DNA of 64,000 nucleotides from positions 65,562,983 to 65,626,982 of the forward strand of contig CM072802.1 in NCBI GenBank assembly GCA_037013495.1, written 5' to 3'. Source of the stretch: Hippophae tibetana (lineage: Eukaryota; Streptophyta; Magnoliopsida; Rosales; Elaeagnaceae). The notes under the pieces are model-generated. The model worked only from the letters and a program-made list of their open reading frames with translations. It had not been told where the DNA came from and did not search any database. Positions 51,601-63,970 of this stretch are shown piece after piece. How positions within the stretch are numbered: the stretch's first letter is position 1; every line of letters starts with the position of its first letter. A program made the translations under genes and the position numbers.

Positions 51601-54194
51601 AAAATTCGGCCAAAATTATTATTTCTTGTTGGATGCAATTCCTTTCATCATCCTAGATTTATTTATCACAAAATGTAAGGTTTGGAATGATATAAATACG
51701 AAGATGACAAGGAATGCTCGTTTTGAGGTGCCACCGTTGCGGGGATTGAAGGGCACATCTAGCACCCCGGTGGCAAAACCATGTCAAACGATGGAATTTT
51801 AGGGTGATGTTTTTTACACAAGTTTAGAATAGTATTCCATCTCGTACTGTAAAGTTTCATAATTTGATGGACCCGGAAAGTATTCTTAGTTATTTTTTCA
51901 AATTTTTGAAAAATAATGTAAAATAAAAAATTCGGCCAAAATTATTATTTCTTGTTGGATACAATTCCTTTCATCATCTAAGATTTATTGATCACAAAAT
52001 GTAAGGTTTGGAATGATATAGATACGAAGATGACAAGGAATGCTCGTTTTGAGTTGCCACCGTTGCGGGCATTGATGGACACCTCTAACACCCCGGTGTC
52101 AAAACCATGTCAAACGATGGAATTTTAGGGTGATGTTTTTACACATGTTTAAAATAGTATTCCATCTCGTACTGTGAAGTTTCATAATTTGATGGACCCG
52201 AGAAGTATTCTTAGTCATTTTTTTAAATTTTCGAAAAAGAATGAAAAATAGAAAATTCGGCCAAAATTATTATTTCTTGTTGGATGCAATTCCTTTCATC
52301 GTCTAAGATTTATTGATCACAAAATATTAAGTTTGGCATGATATAAATACGAAGATGGCAAGGAATGCTCGTTTTTAGGTGCCACCGTTGCGGGCATTGA
52401 TGGGCACCTCTAACACCCCGGTGGCAAAACAATGTCAAAAGATGGAATTTTAGGGTGATGTTTTTTACACATGTTTAGAAAAGTATTGCATCTCGTACTA
52501 TAAAGTTTCATAATTTGATGGACCCGAGAAGTATTCTTAGTCATTTTTTCAAATTTTCGAAAAATAATGAAAAATAGAAAATTCGGCCAAAATTATTATT
52601 TCTTGTTGGATGCTATTCCTTTCATCATCCTAGATTTATTGATCACAAAATGTAAGGTTTGGAATGATATAGATACGAAGATGACAAGGAATGCTCGTTT
52701 TGAGTTGCCACCGTTGCGGGCATTGATGGACACCTCTAACACCCCGGTGTCAAAACCATGTCAAACGATGGAATTTTAGGGTGATGTTTTTACACATGTT
52801 TAGAATAGTATTCCATCTCGTACTGTAAAGTTTCATAATTTGATGGACCCGAGAAGTATTCTTAGTCATTTTTTTAAATTTTCGAAAAAGAATGAAAAAT
52901 AGATAATTCGGCCAAAATTATTATTTCTTGTTGGATGCAATTCCTTTCATCGTCTAAGATTTATTGATTACAAAATATTAAGTTTGGCATGATATAAATA
53001 CGAAGATGGCAAGGAATGCTCGTTTTTAGGTGCCACCGTTGCGGGCATTGATGGGCACCTCTAACACCCCGTGGGCAAAACCATGTCAAACGATGGAATT
53101 TTAGGGTGATTTCTTTAACACATGTTTAGAATAGTATACCATCTCGTACTAGAAAGTTTCATAATTTGATGGACACGGGAAGTATTCTTAGTTATTTTTT
53201 CAAATTTTTGAAAAATCATGAAAAATAGAAAATTCGGCCAAAATTATTATTTCTTGTTGGATCCAATTCCTTTCAGCATCTAAGATTTATTGATCACAAA
53301 ATATAAGGTTTGGCACGGTATAAATATGAAGATGGCAAGGAATGCTCGTTTTGAGGTGCCACCGTTGCGGGCCTTGAAGGGCACCTCTAACACCCCGGTG
53401 GCAAAACAATGTCAAAAGATGGAATTTTAGGGTGATGTTTTTTACACATGTTTAGAATAGTATTGAATCTCGTACTGTAAAGTTTCATAATTTGATGGAC
53501 CCGGGAAGTATTCTTAGTCATTTTTTCAAATTTTCGAAAAATAATGAAAAATAGAAAATTCGGCAAAAATTATTATTTCTGGTTGGATTTAATTCCTTTC
53601 ATCATCTAAGATTTATTGATCACAAAATGTAAGGTTTCGCATGATATAATTACGAAGATGACAAGGAATGCTCGTTTTGATGTGCCACCGTTGCGGGCAT
53701 TGACGGGCAACTCTAACACCCCGGTGGCAAAACCATGTCGAACGATGGAATTTTTGGGTGATGTTTTTTACACATGTTTAGAATAGTATTCCATCTCGTA
53801 CTCTAAAGTTTCATAATTTGATGGACCCGAGAAGTATTCTTAGTCATTTTTTCAAATTTTCGAAAAATAATGAAAAATAGAAAATTCGGCCAAAATTATT
53901 ATTTCTTGTTGGATGCTATTCCTTTCATCATCCTAGATTTATTGATCACAAAATGTAAGGTTTGGAATGATATAGATACGAAGATGACAAGGAATGCTCG
54001 TTTTGAGTTGCCACCGTTGCGGGCATTGATGGACACCTCTAACACCCCGGTGTCAAAACCATGTCAAACGATGGAATTTTAGGGTGATGTTTTTACACAT
54101 GTTTAGAATAGTATTCCATCTCGTACTGTAAAGTTTCATAATTTGATGGACCCGAGAAGTATTCTTAGTCATTTTTTTAAATTTTCGAAAAAGA
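48654..54194 (+). repeat. 17-monomer unit beta, copy 2 (M150-M166)
   Basis: A near-identical copy of the preceding 5.54 kb. The few differences noted include aaatatgaagatgg for aaatacgaagatgg in the G at 53,218 and a 1-bp shorter T tract near 50,175. The copy 1 to copy 2 junction is inside M149: bases to 48,495 are K-type (gatggacacc), while from about 48,511 they are B-type (ggtggcaaaacc and the tacacaag tail). The last monomer M166 keeps the full K tail (ggtgtc). Confidence 0.88.
52567..52891 (+). repeat. Reference monomer, class K (A/B front, C back)
   Basis: Class K has gatgctattcc, catcctag, ttgatcac, ggaatgatatagat, gagttgcc, gatggacacc and ggtgtc. It is restricted to 47,025-55,171 (47,025, 48,328, 52,567, 53,870, 54,521, 54,847) and so looks like the youngest class. 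Copies at 48,328 and 54,521 have replaced tails. Confidence 0.8.
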
Positions 54195-55171
54195 ATGAAA
54201 AATAGATAATTCGGCCAAAATTATTATTTCTTGTTGGATGCAATTCCTTTCATCGTCTAAGATTTATTGATCACAAAATATTAAGTTTGGCATGATATAA
54301 ATACGAACATGGCAAGGAATGCTCGTTTTTAGGTGCCACCGTTGCGGGCATTGATGGGCACCTCTAACACCCCGGTGGCAAAACAATGTCAAAAGATGGA
54401 ATTTTAGGGTGATGTTTTTTACACATGTTTAGAAAAGTATTGCATCTCGTACTATAAAGTTTCATAATTTGATGGACCCGAGAAGTATTCTTAGTCATTT
54501 TTTCAAATTTTCGAAAAATAATGAAAAATAGAAAATTCGGCCAAAATTATTATTTCTTGTTGGATGCTATTCCTTTCATCATCCTAGATTTATTGATCAC
54601 AAAATGTAAGGTTTGGAATGATATAGATACGAAGATGACAAGGAATGCTCGTTTTGAGTTGCCACCGTTGCGGGCATTGATGGACACCTCTAACACCCCG
54701 GTGGCAAAACAATGTCAAAAGATGGAATTTTAGGGTGATGTTTTTTACACATGTTTAGAATAGTATTCCATCTCGTACTCTAAAGTTTCATAATTTGATG
54801 GACCCGAGAAGTATTCTTAGTCATTTTTTCAAATTTTCGAAAAATAATGAAAAATAGAAAATTCGGCCAAAATTATTATTTCTTGTTGGATGCTATTCCT
54901 TTCATCATCCTAGATTTATTGATCACAAAATGTAAGGTTTGGAATGATATAGATACGAAGATGACAAGGAATGCTCGTTTTGAGTTGCCACCGTTGCGGG
55001 CATTGATGGACACCTCTAACACCCCGGTGTCAAAACCATGTCAAACGATGGAATTTTAGGGTGATGTTTTTACACATGTTTAGAATAGTATTCCATCTCG
55101 TACTGTAAAGTTTCATAATTTGATGGACCCGAGAAGTATTCTTAGTCATTTTTTTAAATTTTCGAAAAAGA
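54195..55171 (+). repeat. K-rich segment (M167-M169): D/G-K-K
   Basis: M167 is a D/G chimera like M144 and M161. M168 (54,521) is a K monomer whose tail has been replaced by G-type ggtggcaaaacaatg, switching between about 54,689 and 54,704. M169 is an ordinary K. With the following D-G-E, this is a partial further copy of the D/G-K-D-G-E-K part of unit beta with one extra K. Confidence 0.8.
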
Positions 55172-57126
55172 ATGAAAAATAGATAATTCGGCCAAAATTA
55201 TTATTTCTTGTTGGATGCAATTCCTTTCATCGTCTAAGATTTATTGATTACAAAATATTAAGTTTGGCATGATATAAATACGAAGATGGCAAGGAATGCT
55301 CGTTTTTAGGTGCCACCGTTGCGGGCATTGATGGGCACCTCTAACACCCCGTGGGCAAAACCATGTCAAACGATGGAATTTTAGGGTGATTTCTTTAACA
55401 CATGTTTAGAATAGTATACCATCTCGTACTAGAAAGTTTCATAATTTGATGGACACGGGAAGTATTCTTAGTTATTTTTTCAAATTTTTGAAAAATCATG
55501 AAAAATAGAAAATTCGGCCAAAATTATTATTTCTTGTTGGATCCAATTCCTTTCAGCATCTAAGATTTATTGATCACAAAATATAAGGTTTGGCACGGTA
55601 TAAATACGAAGATGGCAAGGAATGCTCGTTTTGAGGTGCCACCGTTGCGGGCCTTGAAGGGCACCTCTAACACCCCGGTGGCAAAACAATGTCAAAAGAT
55701 GGAATTTTAGGGTGATGTTTTTTACACATGTTTAGAATAGTATTGCATCTCGTACTGTAAAGTTTCATAATTTGATGGACCCGGGAAGTATTCTTAGTCA
55801 TTTTTTCAAATTTTCGAAAAATAATGAAAAATAGAAAATTCGGCAAAAATTATTATTTCTGGTTGGATTTAATTCCTTTCATCATCTAAGATTTATTGAT
55901 CACAAAATGTAAGGTTTCGCATGATATAATTACGAAGATGACAAGGAATGCTCGTTTTGATGTGCCACCGTTGCGGGCATTGACGGGCAACTCTAACACC
56001 CCGGTGGCAAAACCATGTCGAACGATGGAATTTTTGGGTGATGTTTTTTACACATGTTTAGAATAGTATTCCATCTCGTACTCTAAAGTTTCATAATTTG
56101 ATGGACCCGAGAAGTATTCTTAGTCATTTTTTCAAATTTTCGAAAAATAATGAAAAATAGAAAATTCGGCCAAAATTATTATTTCTTGTTGGATGCAATT
56201 CCTTTCATCATCCTAGATTTATTTATCACAAAATGTAAGGTTTGGAATGATATAAATACGAAGATGACAAGGAATGCTCGTTTTTAGGAGCCACCGTTGC
56301 GGGCATTGATGGGCACCTCTAACACCCCGTGGGCAAAACCATGTCAAACGATGGAATTTTAGGGTGATGTTTTTTACACATGTTTAGAATTGTATTCCAT
56401 CTCGTACTGTAAAGTTTCATAATTTGATGGACCCGGAAAGTATTCTTAGTCATTTTTTCAAATTTTTGAAAAATCATGAAAAATAGAAAATTCGGCCAAA
56501 ATTATTATTTCTTGTTGGATCCAATTCCTTTCAGCATCTAAGATTTATTGATCACAAAATATAAGATTTGGCACGGTATAAATACGAAGATGGCAAGGAA
56601 TGCTCGTTTTGAGTGCCACCGTTGCGGGCATTGATGGGCACCTCTAACACCCCGGTGGCAAAACAATGTCAAAAGATGGAATTTTAGGGTGATGTTTTTT
56701 ACACATGTTTAGAATAGTATTGCATCTCGTACTGTAAAGTTTCATTATTTGATGGACCCGGGAAGTATTCTTAGTCATTTTTTCAAATTTTCGAAAAATA
56801 ATGAAAAATAGAAAATTCGGCCAAAATTATTATTTCTTGTTGGATGCAATTCCTTTCATCATCTAAGATTTATTGATCACAAAATGTAAGGTTTCGCATG
56901 ATATAATTACGAAGATGACAAGGAATGCTCGTTTTGAGGAGCCACCGTTGCGGGCATTGACGGGCAACTCTAACACCCCTGTGGCAAAACCATGTGGAAC
57001 GATGGAATTTTTGGGTGATGTTTTTTACACATGTTTAGAATAGTATTCCATCTCGTACTGTAAAGTTTCATAATTTGATGGACCCGAGAAGTATTCTTAG
57101 TCATTTTTTTAAATTTTCGAAAAAGA
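55172..57126 (+). repeat. 6-monomer unit D-G-E-(B/D)-G-E, copy 1 (M170-M175)
   Basis: The six monomers recur at an offset of 1,955 bp. The two E monomers are distinct: the first has gatttaatt and gatgtgcc, the second has gaggagcc and cccctgtggc; both marks recur in copy 2. M173 (56,150) begins as B (catcctag, tttatcac) and switches to D (tttttaggagcc, gtgggc) between about 56,266 and 56,286. M174 has lost one base (gagtgccacc). Confidence 0.83.
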
Positions 57127-59082
57127 ATGAAAAATAGAAAATTCGGCCAAAATTATTATTTCTTGTTGGATGCAATTCCTTTCATCGTCTAAGATTTATT
57201 GATTACAAAATATTAAGTTTGGCATGATATAAATACGAAGATGGCAAGGAATGCTCGTTTTTAGGTGCCACCGTTGCGGGCATTAATGGGCACCTCTAAC
57301 ACCCCGTGGGCAAAACCATGTCAAACGATGGAATTTTAGGGTGATTTATTTAACACATGTTTAGAATAGTATACCATCTCGTACTAGAAAGTTTCATAAT
57401 TTGATGGACACGGGAAGTATTCTTAGTTATTTTTTCAAATTTTTGAAAAATCATGAAAAATAGAAAATTCGGCCAAAATTATTATTTCTTGTTGGATCCA
57501 ATTCCTTTCAGCATCTAAGATTTATTGATCACAAAATATAAGGTTTGGCACGGTATAAATACGAAGATGGCAAGGAATGCTCGTTTTGAGGTGCCACCGT
57601 TGCGGGCATTGAAGGGCACCTCTAACACCCCGGTGGCAAAACAATGTCAAAAGATGGAATTTTAGGGTGATGTTTTTTACACATGTTTAGAATAGTATTG
57701 CATCTCGTACTGTAAAGTTTCATAATTTGATGGACCCGGGAAGTATTCTTAGTCATTTTTTCAAATTTTCGAAAAATAATGAAAAATAGAAAATTCGGCA
57801 AAAATTATTATTTCTGGTTGGATTTAATTCCTTTCATCATCTAAGATTTATTGATCACAAAATGTAAGGTTTCGCATGATATAATTACGAAGATGACAAG
57901 GAATGCTCGTTTTGATGTGCCACCGTTGCGGGCATTGACGGGCAACTCTAACACCCCGGTGGCAAAACCATGTCGAACGATGGAATTTTTGGGTGATGTT
58001 TTTTACACATGTTTAGAATAGTATTCCATCTCGTACTCTAAAGTTTCATAATTTGATGGACCCGAGAAGTATTCTTAGTCATTTTTTCAAATTTTCGAAA
58101 AATAATGAAAAATAGAAAATTCGGCCAAAATTATTATTTCTTGTTGGATGCAATTCCTTTCATCATCCTAGATTTATTTATCACAAAATGTAAGGTTTGG
58201 AATGATATAAATACGAAGATGACAAGGAATGCTCGTTTTTAGGAGCCACCGTTGCGGCCATTGATGGGCACCTCTAACACCCCGTGGGCAAAACCATGTC
58301 AAACGATGGAATTTTTGGGTGATGTTTTTTACACATGTTTAGAATTGTATTCCATCTCGTACTGTAAAGTTTCATAATTTGATGGACCCGGAAAGTATTC
58401 TTAGTCATTTTTTCAAATTTTTGAAAAATCATGAAAAATAGAAAATTCGGCCAAAATTATTATTTCTTGTTGGATCCAATTCCTTTCAGCATCTAAGATT
58501 TATTGATCACAAAATATAAGATTTGGCACGGTATAAATACGAAGATGGCAAGGAATGCTCGTTTTGAGGTGCCACCGTTGCGGGCATTGATGGGCACCTC
58601 TAACACCCCGGTGGCAAAACAATGTCAAAAGATGGAATTTTAGGGTGATGTTTTTTACACATGTTTAGAATAGTATTGCATCTCGTACTGTAAAGTTTCA
58701 TTATTTGATGGACCCGGGAAGTATTCTTAGTCATTTTTTCAAATTTTAGAAAAATAATGAAAAATAGAAAATTCAACCAAAATTATTATTTCTTGTTGGA
58801 TGCAATTCCTTTCATCATCTAAGATTTATTGATCACAAAATGTAAGGTTTCGCATGATATAATTACGAAGATGACAAGGAATGCTCGTTTTGAGGAGCCA
58901 CCGTTGCGGGCATTGACGGGCAACTCTAACACCCCTGTGGCAAAACCATGTGGAACGATGGAATTTTTGGGTGATGTTTTTTACACATGTTTAGAATAGT
59001 ATTCCATCTCGTACTCTAAAGTTTCATAATTTGATGGACCTGGGAAGTATTCTTAGTCATTTTTTCAAATTTTCGAAAAATA
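57127..59082 (+). repeat. 6-monomer unit D-G-E-(B/D)-G-E, copy 2 (M176-M181)
   Basis: This is the second copy of the preceding 6-mer, with the same chimeric B/D monomer at 58,105. Differences include gcgggcattaatggg in M176, gttgcggccattg in M179, and ttttagaaaaataatg and ttcaaccaaa around the start of M181. Confidence 0.83.
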
Positions 59083-59408
59083 ATGAAATATAGAAAATTC
59101 GGCTAAAATTATTATTTTTTGTTGGTTGCAATTCCTTTCATCATCTAAGATTTATTGATCAAAAAATATAAAGTTTGGCACGGTATAAATACGAAGATGA
59201 GAAGAAATCCTCGTTTTGAAGTGCCACCGTTGCGGGCATTGATAGACACCTCTAACACCACGGTGGCAAAACAATGTCAAACGATGCAATTTTAGGGTGA
59301 TGTTTTTTACACATGTTTAGAATAGTATTGCATCTCGTACTGTAAAGTTTCATAATTTGATGGACCCGAGAAGTATTCTTAGTCATTTTTTCAAATTATC
59401 GAAAAATA
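59083..59408 (+). repeat. Single F monomer (M182)
   Basis: Class F unit with gttgcaatt, gatgagaagaaatcc, gatagacacc and gatgcaatttt. It has private changes ggctaaaat and tattttttgttgg. It links the E of the 6-mer to the A that begins the last 5-mer block, restoring the common E-F-A-B string. Confidence 0.85.
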
Positions 59409-61038
59409 ATGAAAAATAGAAAATTCGGCCAAAATTATTATTTCTTGTTGGATGCAATTCCTTTCATCATCCTAGATTTATTGATCACAAAATGTAATCT
59501 TTGGCATGATATAAATACGAAGATGACAAGAAATGCTCGTTTTGAGGTGCCACCGTTGCGGGGATTGAAGGGCACCTCTAACACCCCGGTGGCAAAACCA
59601 TGTCAAACGATGGAATTTTAGGGTGATGTTTTTTACACATATTTAGAATAGTATTGCATCTCGTACTGTAAAGTTTCATAATTTGATGGACCCGAGAAGT
59701 ATTCTTAGTCATTTTTTCAAATTATCGAAAAATAATGAAAAATAGAAAATTCGGCCAAAATTATTATTTCTTGTTGGATGCAATTCCTTTCATCATCCTA
59801 GATTTATTTATCACAAAATGTAAGGTTTGGAATGATATAAATAGGAAGATGACAAGGAATGCTCGTTTTGAGGTGCCACCGTTGCGGGGATTGAAGGGCA
59901 CATCTAACACCCCGGTGGCAAAACCATGTCAAACGATGGAATTTTAGGGTGATGTTTTTTACACAAGTTTAGAATAGTATTCCATCTCGTACTGTAAAGT
60001 TTCATAATTTGATGGACCCGGAAAGTATTCTTAGTTATTTTTTCAATTTTTTGAAAACTAATGTAAAATAGAAAATTCGGCCAAAATTATTATTTCTTGT
60101 TGGATGCAATTCCTTTCATCATCTAAGATTTATTGATCACAAAATGTAAGGTTTGGAATGATATAGATACGAAGATGACAAGGAATGCTCGTTTTGAGGT
60201 GCCACCGTTTCGGGCATTGATGGGCACCTCTAACACCCCGGTGTTAAAACCATGTCAAACGATGGAATTTTAGGGTGATGTTTTTTACACATGTTTAGAA
60301 TAGTATTCCATCTCGTACTATAAAGTTTCATAATTTGATGGACCCGAGAAGTATTCTTAGTCATTTTTTCAAATTTTCGAAAAATAATGAAAAATAGAAA
60401 ATTCGGCCAAAATTATTATTTCTTGTTGGATGCAATTCCTTTCATCTGCTAAGATTTATTGATCACAAAATATTAAGTTTGGCTTGATATAAATACGAAG
60501 ATGGCAAGTAATGCTCGTTTTTAGGTGCCACCTTTGCGGGCATTGATGGGCACCTCTAACACCCCGGTGTCAAAACCATGTCAAACGATGGAATTTTAGG
60601 GTGAGGTTTTTTACACATGTTTAGAATAGTATTCCATCTCGTACTGTAAAGTTTCATAATTTGATGGACCCGAGAAGTATTCTTAGTCATTTTTTCAAAT
60701 TTTCGAAAAATAATGAAAAATAGAAAATTCGGCCAAAATTATTATTTCTTGTTGGATGCAATTACTTTCATCATCTAAGATTTATTGATCACAAAATGTA
60801 AGGTTTCGCATGATATAAATACGAAGATGACAAGGAATGCTCGTTTTGAGGTGCCACCGTTGTGGGCATTGACGGGCAACTCTAACACTCCGGTGGCAAA
60901 ACCATGTGGAACGATGGAATTTTAGGGTGATGTTTTTTACACATGTTTAGAATAGTATTCCATCTCGTACTCTAAAGTTTCATAATTTGATGGAACCGGG
61001 AAGTATTCTTATTCATTTTTTCAAATTTTCGAAAAATA
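59409..61038 (+). repeat. 5-monomer unit A-B-H-D-E, copy 1 (M183-M187)
   Basis: This 1,630-bp unit recurs at 61,039. Shared private marks are ctgctaag and ggcttgatat in D, ggtgttaaaacc in H, and gcaattac with gttgtgggcattg in E. The A copy has the change gtaatctttgg, removing the aagctt site typical of class A. Confidence 0.83.
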
Positions 61039-62667
61039 ATGAAATATAGAAAATTCGGCCAAAATTATTATTTCTTGTTGGATGCAATTCCTTTCATCAT
61101 CCTAGATTTATTGATCACAAAATGTAAGCTTTGGCATGATATAAATACGAAGATGACAAGGAATGCTCGTTTTGAGGTGCCACCGTTGCGGGGATTGAAG
61201 GGCACCTCTAACACCCCGGTGGCAAAACCATGTCAAACGATGGAATTTTAGGGTGATGTTTTTTACACATATTTAGAATAGTATTGCATCTCGTACTGTA
61301 AAGTTTCATAATTTGATGGACCCGAGAAGTATTCTTAGTCATTTTTCAAATTATCGAAAAATAATGAAAAATAGAAAATTAGGCCAAAATTATTATTTCT
61401 TGTTGGATGCAATTCCTTTCATCATCCTAGATTTATTTATCACAAAATGTAAGGTTTGGCATGATATAAATACGAAGATGACAAGGAATGCTCGTTTTGA
61501 GGTGCCACCGTTGCGCGGATTGAAGGGCACCTCTAACACCCCGGTGGCAAAACCATGTCAAACGATGGAATTTTAGGGTGATGTTTTTTACACATGTTTA
61601 GAATAGTATTCCATCTCGTACTGTAAAGTTTCATAATTTGATGGACCCGGAAAGTATTCTTAGTTATTTTTTCAAATTTTTGAAAAATAATGTAAAATAG
61701 AAAATTCGGCCAAAATTATTATTTCTTGTTGGATGCAATTCCTTTAATCATCTAAGATTTATTGATCACAAAATGTAAGGTTTGGAATGATATAGATACG
61801 AAGATGACAAGGAATGCTCGTTTTGAGGTGCCACCGTTGCGGGCATTGATGGGCACCTCTAACACCCCGGTGTTAAAACCATGTCAAACGATGGAATTTT
61901 AGAGTGATGTTTTTTATACATGTTTAGAATAGTATTCCATCTCGTACTGTAAAGTTTCATAATTTGATGGACCCGAGAAGTATTCTTAGTCATTTTTTCA
62001 AATTTTCGAAAAATAATGAAAAATAGAAAATTCGGCCAAAATTATTATTTCTTGTTGGATGCAATTCCTTGCATCTGCTAAGATTTATTGATCACAAAAT
62101 ATTAAGTTTGGCTTGATATAAATACGAAGATGGCAAGGAATGCTCGTTTTTAGGTGCCACCGTTGCGGGTATTGATGGGCACCTCTAACACCCCGGTGTC
62201 AAAACCATGTCAAACGATGGAATTTTAGGGTGATGTTTTTTACACATGTTTAGAATAGTATTCCATCTCGTACTGTAAAGTTTCATAATTTGATGGACCC
62301 GAGAAGTATTCTTAGTCATTTTTTCAAATTTTCGAAAAATAATGAAAAATAGAAAATTCGGCCAAAATTATTATTTCTTGTTGGATGCAATTACTTTCAT
62401 CATCTAAGATTTATTGATCACAAAATGTAAGGTTTCGCATGATATAAATACGAAGATGACAAGGAATGCTCGTTTTGAGGTGCCACCGTTGTGGGCATTG
62501 ATAGACACCTCTAACACCACGGTGGCAAAACAATGTCAAACGATGCAATTTTAGGGTGATGTTTTTTTCACATGTTTAGAATAGTATTCCATCTCGTACT
62601 CTAAAGTTTCATAATTTGATGGAACCGGGAAGTATTCTTATTCATTTTTTCAAATTTTCGAAAAATA
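61039..62667 (+). repeat. 5-monomer unit A-B-H-D-E/F, copy 2 (M188-M192)
   Basis: The order matches copy 1, but the last monomer (62,342) is chimeric: E up to gttgtggg near 62,494, then F from gatagacacc near 62,503, with F-type gatgcaatttt. M189 has a T tract one base short in its lead (catttttcaaattatcg) plus aaattaggcc and gttgcgcgg. M190 has ctttaatc and ttttagagtg. These marks recur downstream. Confidence 0.82.
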
Positions 62668-63970
62668 ATGAAATATAGAAAATTCGGCCAAAATTATTAT
62701 TTCTTGTTGGTTGCAATTCCATTCATCATCTAAGATTTATTGATCAAAAAATATAAAGTTTGGCACGGTATAAATACGAAGATGAGAAGAAATCCTCGTT
62801 TTGAAGTGCCACCGTTGCGCGGATTGAAGGGCACCTCTAACACCCCGGTGGCAAAACCATGTCAAACGATGGAATTTTAGGGTGATGTTTTTTACACATG
62901 TTTAGAATAGTATTCCATCTCGTACTGTAAAGTTTCATAATTTGATGGACCCGGAAAGTATTCTTAGTTATTTTTTCAAATTTTTGAAAAATAATGTAAA
63001 ATAGAAAATTCGGCCAAAATTATTATTTCTTGTTGGATGCAATTCCTTTAATCATCTAAGATTTATTGATCACAAAATGTAAGGTTTGGAATGATATAGA
63101 TACGAAGATGACAAGGAATGCTCGTTTTGAGGTGCCACCGTTGCGGGCATTGATGGGCACCTCTAACACCCCGGTGTTAAAACCATGTCAAACGATGGAA
63201 TTTTAGAGTGATGTTTTTTATACATGTTTAGAATAGTATTCCATCTCGTACTGTAAAGTTTCATAATTTGATGGACCCGAGAAGTATTCTTAGTCATTTT
63301 TTCAAATTTTCGAAAAATAATGAAAAATAGAAAATTCGGCCAAAATTATTATTTCTTGTTGGATGCAATTCCTTTCATCTGCTAAGATTTATTGATCACA
63401 AAATATTAAGTTTGGCTTGATATAAATACGAAGATGGCAAGGAATGCTCGTTTCTAGGTGCCACCGTTGCGGGCATTGATGGGCACCTCTAACACCCCGG
63501 TGGCAAAACCATGTCAAACGATGGAATTTTAGGGTGATGTTTTTTACACATATTTAGAATAGTATTGCATCTCGTACTGTAAAGTTTCATAATTTGATGG
63601 ACCCGAGAAGTATTCTTAGTCATTTTTCAAATTATCGAAAAATAATGAAAAATAGAAAATTAGGCCAAAATTATTATTTCTTGTTGGATGCAATTCCTTT
63701 CATCATCCTAGATTTATTTATCACAAAATGTAAGGTTTGGCATGATATAAATACGAAGATGACAAGGAATGCTCGTTTTGAGGTGCCACCGTTGCGCGGA
63801 TTGAAGGGCACCTCTAACACCCCGGTGGCAAAACCATGTCAAACGATGGAATTTTAGGGTGATGTTTTTTACACATGTTTAGAATAGTATTCCATCTCGT
63901 ACTGTAAAGTTTCATAATTTGATGGACCCGGAAAGTATTCTTAGTTATTTTTTCAAATTTTTGAAAAATA
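62668..63970 (+). repeat. Rearranged 3' segment (M193-M196): F/B-H-D-B
   Basis: M193 (62,668) is F up to gaagtgcc near 62,806, then B of the M189 lineage from gcgcggattg near 62,820. M194 and M195 copy M190 and M191 (ctttaatc, ttttagagtg, ctgctaag) at an offset of 1,304 bp. M196 copies M189 at an offset of 2,281 bp, with the same shortened lead and aaattaggcc. Confidence 0.8.
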
